Assembly (NCBI GenBank): GCA_002747015.1 | Contig: NVXI01000020.1 | Span: 1-33,168 of the forward strand | Direction of reading: 5' to 3' | From: Zetaproteobacteria bacterium | GTDB lineage: Bacteria; Pseudomonadota; Alphaproteobacteria; Micavibrionales; Micavibrionaceae | Length of the DNA: 33,168 nucleotides | Shown: positions 14,704 to 22,300 of the stretch, piece by piece | Numbering within the stretch: the first letter of the stretch is position 1 | How the letters are laid out: every line of letters begins with the position of its first letter | Program-made: the position numbers and the translations under genes | Notes under the pieces: model-generated | What the model saw: only the letters and a program-made list of their open reading frames with translations | Told to the model about the DNA's origin: nothing | Databases searched by the model: none

Positions 14704-15447
14704 TTATGTATGAATAAGGCCTAAAGATATGGCCTTGGAAATGGCAACAATCCTATTATTGGATTTTAGTTTTTTGAAAATATTTCTAAAATGGTAGTTA
14801 ACAGTAAAACTTGAGATAGTCATAATATCCGCAATATCGTTATCCGATTTGCCTTGTGCAGCCCAAGTTAATACTTCTTTTTCTAAGAAAGACAAAAACA
14901 AGTTGTCATATTCTTCATTTTTTATTTTCGTGACCTGTTGTAATCTTTGGAATACTAAATAAAAGTGGTTACAATAAGCAGTAATGATATCACGAGTTTT
15001 AGCATCATAGTGACAAGCATCCGTCTTTTCTGTGCTTGCTAAGCTGACCCCTGCAAATCTATGGGGTCCCCATAAAGGAGTAAATGTGCCATTAAAAAGC
15101 TTGGCTTCTGATCCAAGATTAAGACATACCTTTTGTTTCTTAGTCATGGACATTTTTCCCTCCATTTCATCCCATGAGAAGGTACCTAAATTTTGCCGAC
15201 CATAAGTCAAAACCGGATCAAATCGATCAAAGTCATTTTCAAAATAATGGCTTAACCAATCGTCAGGATAATTATTAATATATCCAACACCGGCCTTCAG
15301 ACCCAGATTATTATGATTAGAAAGAAGACAGAATGCCATTCTATCATAGCCAAGTTTAGCTATTTCCTTAAGAAAAATATTGACCAGCTCTTCCGCAGTA
15401 CTTACTGAAGCAGTACTCTCAACAAACCCTCGGAAAGAAATCGACAT
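14704..15447 (-). CDS. luxR: LuxR-family acyl-homoserine-lactone receptor/regulator
   Basis: The 247-residue regulator has an autoinducer-binding domain (about 15-165) and a LuxR HTH (about 185-245; LTWAAQGKSDNDIADIM and TVNYHF). All six canonical ligand-pocket residues are present at a constant +7 offset from TraR: Trp64, Tyr68, Asp77, Pro78, Trp92 and Gly120. It should therefore bind an acyl-homoserine lactone and then DNA. The cognate synthase lies 1.1 kb away on the opposite strand, separated by a dioxygenase gene on the same strand as luxR. A long inverted repeat lies just upstream (15464-15502). The start at 15447 has no obvious Shine-Dalgarno. The family assignment is very secure. Confidence 0.93.
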   Translation of the reverse strand: MSISFRGFVESTASVSTAEELVNIFLKEIAKLGYDRMAFCLLSNHNNLGLKAGVGYINNYPDDWLSHYFENDFDRFDPVLTYGRQNLGTFSWDEMEGKMSMTKKQKVCLNLGSEAKLFNGTFTPLWGPHRFAGVSLASTEKTDACHYDAKTRDIITAYCNHFYLVFQRLQQVTKIKNEEYDNLFLSFLEKEVLTWAAQGKSDNDIADIMTISSFTVNYHFRNIFKKLKSNNRIVAISKAISLGLIHT

Positions 15448-15463
15448 TTACCCACCACATAAT

Positions 15464-15502
15464 ACGAAATTAACATAATGTAAGAGAATAACATTATTTC
15501 GT
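15464..15502. promoter_or_regulatory. Inverted repeats upstream of luxR
   Basis: ACGAAAT (15464-15470) and ATTTCGT (15496-15502) form outer arms. Alternatively ATAATGT (15475-15481) pairs with ACATTAT (15491-15497), 9 bp apart. The site is 17-55 bp upstream of the luxR start and could be an operator. The two pairings have different centres, so at most one is a real dyad. Confidence 0.35.
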
Positions 15503-15537
15503 TTACACTTTCAAGGTTGTATACTAAATGTTAAAAT

Positions 15538-16437
15538 TCATGCTGCTTGCAGAGATTTTCTGTGTTCTTCGAGAATCTTGAGAACGTCATTGGGAATGAA
15601 CTCCCTGAACTCCTTGTTTACAATATCTTTATTCTGCAAAATCTCAATAGGATCTCTGCCTTCTATCTGACCTAAATTAGGTTGATGTACAAAATATCCT
15701 AAGAGACGTTGTAAACGCTCGGGAAGAGTTTTCGCTAAGCCTTGCGGAACCGCTAAGTATGAGTTTTCAGATTGTCGTAACCACCCTAAAGAGTAGCTGG
15801 TTACCATTCCTGTTCTTGGTTTAAGTGTTTTATTTGCTCCGCCACAATGAAGCAGAGAACCAAAATATATTAGCACAGAGCCAGCGGGCATCGCACCTTG
15901 AATTATTTCATGTTCTTTTGGTTGACGTTCTGGCATTAACCCAACACGCTTCCATTTATGGCTCCCTGGAACAATGTGCGTTGCTCCATTTTCTTTAGTA
16001 AAGTCATCAATTGCCCACATACAATTAATCATCTTCTCATTATCAGGAAGTGAAAATGGGTACATAGGGTCATCAGGATGCATGACTTGCTGTGGTTCCC
16101 CAGGCCCGATCTGGATTGCTTGGGTAAGACTTAATTGGTAATCAGTACAACTTCGTAATAGAAACTCATCCATAACAGCCAAGACGATAGGATCAATCGT
16201 AAGATCTCTGCATATAGATGATTTAGAAATAAGAGAACTGATTCTTTTTGTTTTGTATCCGTAAAAGTCTCCAGAACAATTCGGTGTTTCTTCAAGATGA
16301 GGCTTTAGTTCATCTCTCAGTTTTTCCAGTTGTTTGCTGTTTATTGCATTCATAATTACAATACAGCCATCTTTTTCTAGAATTTTATTGATAATTTTAA
16401 TATCTACTTCTCGATCTACTTTTTGAACATTTGTCAT
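15538..16437 (-). CDS. PhyH-family Fe(II)/2-oxoglutarate-dependent dioxygenase
   Basis: This 299-residue oxygenase of the phytanoyl-CoA dioxygenase family has the metal facial triad HPD (His120, Asp122) and His197 (SLLHCGGAN), with Arg208 (KPRTG) as the likely 2-oxoglutarate clamp. GATHIVPGSHKW and PAGSVLIYFGS are family hallmarks. It would hydroxylate a small molecule in the cytosol. I choose the ATG at 16437 because AGGAGAG sits 7 bases upstream; the frame extends 13 codons further without a better signal. It lies between luxR and luxI, divergent from luxI across a 141-bp spacer with a lux-box-like palindrome, so quorum control is likely. Possible roles are tailoring the signal or making a quorum-controlled metabolite; the substrate cannot be read from sequence. 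Confidence 0.87.
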   Translation of the reverse strand: MTNVQKVDREVDIKIINKILEKDGCIVIMNAINSKQLEKLRDELKPHLEETPNCSGDFYGYKTKRISSLISKSSICRDLTIDPIVLAVMDEFLLRSCTDYQLSLTQAIQIGPGEPQQVMHPDDPMYPFSLPDNEKMINCMWAIDDFTKENGATHIVPGSHKWKRVGLMPERQPKEHEIIQGAMPAGSVLIYFGSLLHCGGANKTLKPRTGMVTSYSLGWLRQSENSYLAVPQGLAKTLPERLQRLLGYFVHQPNLGQIEGRDPIEILQNKDIVNKEFREFIPNDVLKILEEHRKSLQAA

Positions 16438-16498
16438 TTTGATCTCTCCTGTAAGTTTTAAAACATAGACAAACAATATCTGTATATCGCTTTACAAA

Positions 16499-16520
16499 AA
16501 ACTACTCAGGTAAGTAGGTT
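16499..16520. promoter_or_regulatory. Putative lux box between luxI and the PhyH gene
   Basis: AAACTACTCAGGT followed by AAGTAGGTT is a 22-bp imperfect dyad: 16 of 22 positions pair around a centre at 16509.5, with CTACT/AGTAG arms. It is centred about 42 bp before a plausible luxI transcription start, with TCTTAT at 16541-16546 as -10, the position expected for a class II LuxR activator site. It could also act toward the divergent dioxygenase gene. Confidence 0.5.
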
Positions 16521-16578
16521 CTTTTAATCTCTATTCCTGTTCTTATTTGTTTGTAAAAGTAGTTGAAAGGAGAAATAT

Positions 16579-17217
16579 ATGATTGAGCTTGTTGATATAT
16601 CTAGTGCATCAAATTTTGTAGGAAACCCCCTAGCCGAGCAACATAAACTACGATATAGATCTGTCATTGAGAGACAGAAATGGGATGTTCCTCATCACAA
16701 TGGGCTGGAATATGACGAGTATGATAACCCTGCGGCAAAATATCTGATTTATAGAGATAAGCTAGGAATAGCGCGTGGAGTTAGTCGGTTTTATTCAACG
16801 CATCTTCCCTATATGTTAGAAGAAAAATTTCCTCATTTTGTCACTAAAATACAAATTCCAAAGGACGAAAAAATTTGGGAAGGATCAAGATATTGCATTG
16901 ATCACAAAATATCGCCTAAGACTCGGCAAGATATAATAAATCAATTAGGCATAGCATATCTTGAAATGGGTCTGAATGCAGGGATTGATGGGATTGTTGG
17001 TCTTACTTATCCAGTCTTTTGGAAAAAACTATTTATCGATTTGGGATGGCCTATAGAGTTTATCGGTGATGTAACAAAACTTGACAATGGGCATAAAGCG
17101 CAAGCTGCCTGGCTTCCTGTTAGCCAAGCTATTCTTGATAACGTTCGTGAAGTAACAGGAATATATGAAACTGTATTATATCTAGGAATCAATAATGACA
17201 ATAAAAAAGCAGCATAA
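16579..17217 (+). CDS. luxI: Acyl-homoserine-lactone synthase (LuxI family)
   Basis: The 212-residue enzyme makes N-acyl-homoserine lactones from SAM and an acyl donor. Conserved LuxI positions are visible: Arg25 (LRYR), Trp35, Asp46 and Asp49 (EYDEYDN), Arg70 (VSRFY), and Glu101/Arg104 (WEGSRYCI). Thr at the fatty-acyl selectivity position near LTYPVFWKK (about residue 143) hints at, but does not prove, a 3-oxo acyl product. AAGGAGA 7 bases before the ATG is a strong ribosome-binding site. Its 3' end overlaps the following 119-aa gene by 23 bp, implying coupled translation. The lux-box-like dyad 59 bp upstream suggests autoinduction through the neighbouring LuxR. Confidence 0.94.
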   Translation: MIELVDISSASNFVGNPLAEQHKLRYRSVIERQKWDVPHHNGLEYDEYDNPAAKYLIYRDKLGIARGVSRFYSTHLPYMLEEKFPHFVTKIQIPKDEKIWEGSRYCIDHKISPKTRQDIINQLGIAYLEMGLNAGIDGIVGLTYPVFWKKLFIDLGWPIEFIGDVTKLDNGHKAQAAWLPVSQAILDNVREVTGIYETVLYLGINNDNKKAA

Positions 17218-17554
17218 CAAAACATGTGCGGGTAAAACATACGCGAAAAAACCAACAGTATATTCCATCATGGATGCTGTCAGTTATCTTATTACAGAAT
17301 GTCAAAGGCTTAATGACATTGAAAATATTTGCATTCTCCAAAAAGCTTTAGCAGAAATGCAAGAAGGAGAGCCACTTTCTGAGTTAGATAGGCAGGAATT
17401 GGATAAAATGATTGATCTATTTCGTTCAGTACTAAATTTGAGTAAATCAGAACGATTAAGTCTGGTAGATTTATTGGAAAGACACGAATGTGAAAACATA
17501 ATCAATCTATCTGAAGTAAAAAGCTTAAGAAGTACACGCGCGAACAGTAAATAA
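17195..17554 (+). CDS. 119-residue hypothetical protein overlapping luxI
   Basis: This short, soluble, probably helical protein has no recognised family. After a basic N-terminus (MTIKKQHNKTCAGKTYAKK) comes an amphipathic stretch SIMDAVSYLITECQRLNDIENICILQKALAEMQ (split here as residues 24-56), then an acidic linker and LDKMIDLFRSVLNLSKSERLSLVDLLE. The Leu/Ile heptad-like pattern suggests a helical bundle or protein-protein interaction. It starts 23 bp inside the luxI 3' end, with AATAATG context and no independent ribosome-binding site, so it is probably translationally coupled to luxI and made under quorum control. A role as modulator of the LuxI/LuxR pair is conceivable from position only. 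Confidence 0.7.
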   Translation: MTIKKQHNKTCAGKTYAKKPTVYSIMDAVSYLITECQRLNDIENICILQKALAEMQEGEPLSELDRQELDKMIDLFRSVLNLSKSERLSLVDLLERHECENIINLSEVKSLRSTRANSK

Positions 17555-17636
17555 ACTTAATGAATTTATCAGCTTCGTTATTCCATATTCTTCGCATAAC
17601 GGTCTGTTTGAATAATAGCGCCAATTCTTTTAATAA

Positions 17637-17668
17637 ACCTATTTCCCTTTTTACTAAGGGGAATAGGT
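17637..17668 (+). terminator. Hairpin downstream of the luxI operon
   Basis: ACCTATTTCCC (17637-17647) and GGGGAATAGGT (17658-17668) form an 11-bp stem with one G-T wobble and a 10-nt loop, 82 bp past the last stop. It lacks an immediate T-tract (a T7 run appears about 23 bp later), so it may be a weak terminator or an mRNA 3'-end stabiliser. Confidence 0.35.
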
Positions 17669-17789
17669 CTGTATTGACGACCACTTTAAGTTTTTTTCAC
17701 AACTAACAATTCATAATAGTTTCCACTTGACCAGATTCTACCGTCAGGCCTTGTTTCGAAGTTATCACTCAGTGAAGACTCTTAATTCA

Positions 17790-17818
17790 ACTAATTTACT
17801 TTATTCTCGTAAATTAGT
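17790..17818. other. 10-bp perfect inverted repeat
   Basis: ACTAATTTAC (17790-17799) and GTAAATTAGT (17809-17818) form a perfect stem with a 9-nt loop, 21 bp beyond the stop of the minus-strand GcrA-like gene. It may be a bidirectional 3'-end structure between that gene and the luxI operon. The AT-rich stem makes it a weak terminator. Confidence 0.4.
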
Positions 17819-17838
17819 GACACGCTTCTTTTTAATAT

Positions 17839-18012
17839 CTAAGAAGCTTTGGGCTTGCGGGTGGGGGCTTGCGCCTTCTCCATGTGTGTCTCACAGTAGG
17901 GCAAAGTAGGCAGGCTTGGATCGCCACAAAAATGAAAATCCTCATCCTCGGGGTTGCCAATAGGCCATCGGCACATCCCGCTTTCTAATTTCATCATAGT
18001 CATGATGCTCAT
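17839..18012 (-). CDS. 57-residue GcrA C-terminal-domain-only protein
   Basis: The small protein matches the C-terminal zinc/sigma-interacting region of the alphaproteobacterial cell-cycle regulator GcrA: MCRWPIGNPEDEDFHFCGD, then PTLPYCETH, with Cys14, Cys29, Cys40 and His43 as the likely zinc ligands. GcrA itself (about 170 aa) has an N-terminal HTH that binds methylated DNA and this C-terminal part that contacts sigma-70 domain 2. Here the HTH is entirely absent: only 13 residues precede the first ligand. AAGGA sits 8 bases before the ATG at 18012, a good ribosome-binding site, so it appears to be a real gene and not debris. It is 26 bp downstream of the cold-shock-domain gene, on the same strand. 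It could modulate sigma-70 without binding DNA. Confidence 0.8.
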   Translation of the reverse strand: MSIMTMMKLESGMCRWPIGNPEDEDFHFCGDPSLPTLPYCETHMEKAQAPTRKPKAS

Positions 18013-18031
18013 GCTCAAATCCTTTCGGCAA

Positions 18032-18049
18032 TATTAGGTTAACCTAATA
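18032..18049. other. Perfect 18-bp palindrome spanning the csp stop codon
   Basis: TATTAGGTTAACCTAATA is a perfect dyad centred at 18040.5. It covers the last codons and stop of the cold-shock-domain gene and the start of the 26-bp spacer before the GcrA-like gene. It could be a protein-binding site or an RNA feature between the two cistrons. Confidence 0.6.
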
Positions 18050-18245
18050 GTTTTATATTAGTAGCTGAATTTTTTCCATCTTTGGATAAAAGATCAAAAG
18101 TTAAACGTTGTCCAATTTCTACTTTATCAATACCAGAGGCTTGTAATGCAGAAATATGCAGGTAAACATTATCTTCGCTGTCTTTAAGACGAATAAAGCC
18201 ATAGCCTCTATCTTCTTTGAAAGAAATTATACTTCCTGTCAGCAT
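18039..18245 (-). CDS. Cold-shock-domain protein (CspA family)
   Basis: The 68-residue OB-fold nucleic-acid-binding protein has RNP1 RGYGFIRL (13-20) and RNP2 VYLHI (27-31), both slightly divergent from the usual KGFGFI and VFVHF. Length equals CspA. It should bind single-stranded RNA/DNA as an RNA chaperone. AGGAG is 8 bases before the ATG at 18245. It is probably co-transcribed with the 57-aa GcrA-like gene downstream. The 5' region extends over 430 bp without a gene, so a long leader is possible, but I cannot identify a cold-box. Confidence 0.9.
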   Translation of the reverse strand: MLTGSIISFKEDRGYGFIRLKDSEDNVYLHISALQASGIDKVEIGQRLTFDLLSKDGKNSATNIKLLG

Positions 18246-18675
18246 GTTTTGTCTCCTGTAATAATTTGAATACTCATAAAAATATTTCCATCATTTGCAA
18301 TTTAATAAGTGTACTAGTTTTTACTTACTAACGTAAGGGGGAGGCGCTGTCGAGTTACTTATAAATAAACCTCGATAGAGACTACCAAATTGAAGGGAAT
18401 AAGATGGTGGCCTCAATAGAAGAATACGAACAATAACACACCAGTTTCCAGAATACATATTTTTCAGAAGTACTTCTAGCCAATTAAAAATGGCTAGAGC
18501 TAAGCTGTTGTACGTCTGGATAATTCTGTGAATAACTGTACTACAACCACACGATAGTAATATATTGGTTCTTATAGTGACTACTTTAGGTCAAACACCA
18601 ACAAATTAGGGAACTTGATTTAACGTTTCAGTAATTGTAGGTTGTAGGTGTATTTTTTAAATAAGGAAAATTATT
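18246..18675. other. Divergent intergenic region with one hairpin
   Basis: This spacer separates the csp gene (minus) from the exported-protein pair (plus) and must hold both promoters, though none is clear by eye. One perfect stem is present: TCTAGCCA (18475-18482) with TGGCTAGA (18491-18498), an 8-bp stem and 8-nt loop with no T-tract. I see no ORF with a ribosome-binding site. Confidence 0.4.
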
Positions 18676-19344
18676 ATGTTGATATACCCGACTTATATTC
18701 CAAAAAAGAATATTTATTTCATACTATTCTTTGTAAGTTTTTGTTTATCCGTGGTATTTTCTGGTGCGGTACAGGCAAAAATGTTTAAATTGCCTCAAAC
18801 ATTGGTCCTCAAACACGAAGAACATGTTAAACCTTATAAAAAGCAAACAGGATCAATAGGCCTTTCAGGTATTATGTCTGATGTAGCAGAATCAGTAGCA
18901 GCAGGACATCCCGTGGGGTGGGTTGCAAAGCAGGGTAGTTCCGGTGAACACCCTCCTTGTCTTGTCGCAAAAGAGGGAGAGCAAGGGGCAGGGAAATTGG
19001 TTGCAAAACTGATTTCAAGTGTTGGGGTTACCGGAGTTCGTAAAAGAGATGCAGATTTGCAGTTTCGTTTCGGGTTCAAAAAAAAGCCACATATTTTATA
19101 TGAAGAGAAGAATGCGCCTGAAGCGTGCGAAACAGATCTTAAAAAACGTGCGGAAGCTGAACTTGCGCGTATTATAAAAGATCTTGATACGCCAACGACA
19201 GTCACAGCGGCTGAAATTTTTAAGCATATACCATTAGGCGGAGAAGACGGGGAGTTCAAGCCTTTAACTCTTAAGAAAAAAGTTAAATTTTTTGGAGATG
19301 AAATAGAATTGAAATTTGTAATTCCTCTCGGTCGTATTTTATAA
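18676..19344 (+). CDS. Exported hypothetical protein (222 aa), partner of the large exported protein
   Basis: The N-terminus has a basic segment and a hydrophobic core (FILFFVSFCLSVVFSG) ending in AVQA, a likely signal peptidase I site near residue 34. The mature protein is basic and Gly/Lys-rich, with two cysteines (HPPCLVAKEG and PEACETD). The C-terminus has alternating charged/hydrophobic strands (KVKFFGDEIELKFVIPLG). No family is recognised. AAGGAAAA about 6-10 bases before the ATG is an acceptable ribosome-binding site. The stop is 25 bp before the strong Shine-Dalgarno and start of the 1079-aa protein, so the two form an operon and probably act together outside the cytoplasm. Confidence 0.65.
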   Translation: MLIYPTYIPKKNIYFILFFVSFCLSVVFSGAVQAKMFKLPQTLVLKHEEHVKPYKKQTGSIGLSGIMSDVAESVAAGHPVGWVAKQGSSGEHPPCLVAKEGEQGAGKLVAKLISSVGVTGVRKRDADLQFRFGFKKKPHILYEEKNAPEACETDLKKRAEAELARIIKDLDTPTTVTAAEIFKHIPLGGEDGEFKPLTLKKKVKFFGDEIELKFVIPLGRIL

Positions 19345-19369
19345 AGAGTGAGATCAAAGGAGGCAGGCT

Positions 19370-22300
19370 ATGCTTTCATTTATACAATCTGTAAAAATAC
19401 ATGCGGTTTTGGTGTTGTTTGTTATGTTTTTTCCCAGCTTGGCCTATGCGCAAGATTGGGATTTAAATGGAGACTGGGAATTACGGCAAGGCGAAAATGT
19501 AAGGGCAATGCCGACGCCTTTATCTATCGTCGTTGAAGATAAAACGATAAAAGGGTTCCTGAAAAAAGAAGACCCTCAGTTTGGCTATGCTGCCGGAGAA
19601 ATGGTTTTACGGGGGAGCATAGAGAATGGCAAAATTACAACGCTTGAAAAACTCGCCAAGCCTAGGGGCGATAAATGTCCTGCTCTTGAAGGGTGGAAGG
19701 TTATCCATGATATCAAAATACGGGATGATGGTGGCGAAGAAAAACCTAAAATAGCGATCATCAAAAATCTTAAATCTAACAAGATAACAGAGGTTAAACT
19801 TAACAGTTGGATTCCGCAGGCCAATGTCATTCAGGGGCAATGGAAAGCCGGTGTTTTTTTACAAGAAACTTGCCTTAGTTTTGATAGGGATACTGATTTT
19901 ATATTGGTGCGTGTTGAGGAAGACGCTACCAATAGTACAATAGGTGTTACGACACTTGACCCGCAAGTCCCATTGAAATCTGTTGAGCTTCTTGGTCTTA
20001 TGCGTGTGAAAGTGGAATTTGAAAATGGCCGGCTTTTTGTATCCCGGCCTGTGCTTATTAGTGTTCCAAATGCGAAACCTCATAAAGAATTTGCAGAGGT
20101 GCATGCTTGTCCTGATAGCACGCTCTCTATTTCTGTGAAAAATAAGAATATTACAATTCCCGTTATTCCTTCGGCGGATCGTAGAGCCCCTAAGCCGTGT
20201 CATCAAGGCGAGTTTTCTGCGCTTGATTTTAGTCCGGTTGGTGAAACAAATATCACGTTGGACCCGCAAGCCGGTAAGGGACGTCCTTTAATAATGAGGT
20301 TACGCGACAGTGAAGGAAACGCATTGCCTAATGAACCTGTCATCTGGAAAATTGCAACATATGAGGACGCTGTTTTTGAAACCTTTACTGATGAAAAGGG
20401 AGAGGCCCGGTTAGATTTTACTGTGATAGAGAGAGGACATTTTCAAGCTGTCGTTGACGGTTTGCCAGCAGGGCCAATGATTTTTTCAAGCACTTCCATC
20501 ACTATAGATGTTTTTCTAGGGGAACCCATTGTCGGCGCGCTTTCTGCTAATTCAAAGTACAGATTTACGGTTGATTTGGTCAAGCCGACAACGATCGAAT
20601 TTTTTGTAAGCGGCGGTGCAAAAATCACTAATTACCTTAAAGATGATCAGAAATTTTTTATAAGATTGCGGCTCGGGGACTCGGATAAGCAAAAATATAG
20701 AGGAACAAGTGAACTTACTGTTAAGCTGACGGGGAATGATGGAAAAAATACGCAGGATGAAGATACATTGTCCCCTTCTGTCATAAAGACAGTACCCGGT
20801 ATTTATGAAAGTCGGGTGCGTACAATTGCTACGGATTCCGATGTTGCCGTACGAACAGGAGAAATTGTCGCCCCTAATGGTGGGATTATTACAGCTTCTT
20901 TTAATGGTGTAGCTCTATCTGTTCCGTTTTATAAAACAGTTTGGCATGGCGCTGTTATCGCTGCTGAAGCGCGGCTTGAAATTGCCAGACTCATGGTAAA
21001 TATTGCTTCGCAGCAAGATAATATTCCCGCAGAATTAAAGAAAGCCTTACAATTAAAATCGAATTTGGTTACGACGGCGGATCAATGGAAGACAATAGAG
21101 CATCCTTCGCGCCGTATGCGTGCGGTCATTGCCAATACGTATGCTGATTTACTGGAGGCGCCTGTCTCTGCGTTGGGCAGTGTAAAACACACGACGCTTC
21201 AAAGCCACGCTATACCGCATTATTTACAAGATAGTACGACAGCACCTATTTTATTCAGAACAACAGGAGAGGCAACCAAAGTTGTCAATGCTATCAACGC
21301 AGAAGCACGGGCGATTCTCGGTATTGCGGCAAGTATTCCCTCCCAATTAACGCACCATGTTATCAATACGGCAAAAGGTCTTCCCGAGGGTATCATTAGC
21401 GGTGGTTACGTTCTCGCAACAGGTTGGACAGTTGATGGTCAAATTGCCACCAATATGGAACGTGTGGTGGGGGCCATTGATGTATTGACCATGGTTGGAG
21501 GAACAGCGGTCGTCGGAAAATTGTCTTCATTAGGGCGTTCTGCCCGAGCTTTAAAACTAAGAAAAGCAGCTAAAGCAAAGCCGAAGGCAAGTGGACGATC
21601 AGGAGGGCCTGCTACATTTGCTTCTGAGGCCAGAGCGGGAGGTGGGTCGTTAAATCCCAAACCCTCTTCTAGTGTAGTCAAAAAAGCACTTGAACCTGCC
21701 GATATTCCTCGCGGTACCAAAAAGCTTGAAGATGCAACTCGGAGACTGGAAAATTCGCAAGGGTGGGTAGAGCATTGGGCAGGAGATATTGGTCGCTTTG
21801 AAACTAAGCTAAGTAAGCTGGAAGGTGAGTTAAAAGCATTACAAAAGAAAAGAAATGCAGCCGCTTCGGCTAACAGAGGGACTTTGGCCGTAACAGATCA
21901 AATTATAAGCAAATGGAGCCATATACAAAGCACTAAGAAATCAATCGTGATCCGTAAAGGAAAAGTGTCGCATTGGAAAGGTGTTTTAGATAGAGCCAAC
22001 TTTGATATCTCACGTATCACAGGAAGAAATTTATCGTTGAGACAGTTAGAGAAATTGAAGCAACAAGGGAAGCTACCGGCTGCGACGGATCGTATTCATA
22101 ACAGGACAGCATACGGGCAATATGAAGGTCAGCTCAATAAAGCCTTAGCCGGCGAGGGCTATACTCCTGGGTACGGCATAACTCTAGATGCACCGATTCC
22201 TTCTTCTCTTGGCAAAGGTTTCGGTGCAACAGCTAAGCGTGGCTGGCGCGGTCATACGAAAGCTCCCGTTATGGATCATATAAATAAAACGACATTTGAT

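Noticed and set aside
16455..16464. GTTTTAAAAC perfect dyad upstream of the PhyH gene
   Set aside because: Ten-base AT-rich dyads are expected by chance at this base composition, and it lies in the leader next to the ribosome-binding site with no supporting context.
17502..17909. Two short open frames of about 60 codons, one per strand, between the luxI operon and the mini-GcrA gene
   Set aside because: They cross the hairpins and the real GcrA-like frame, and their translations look random.
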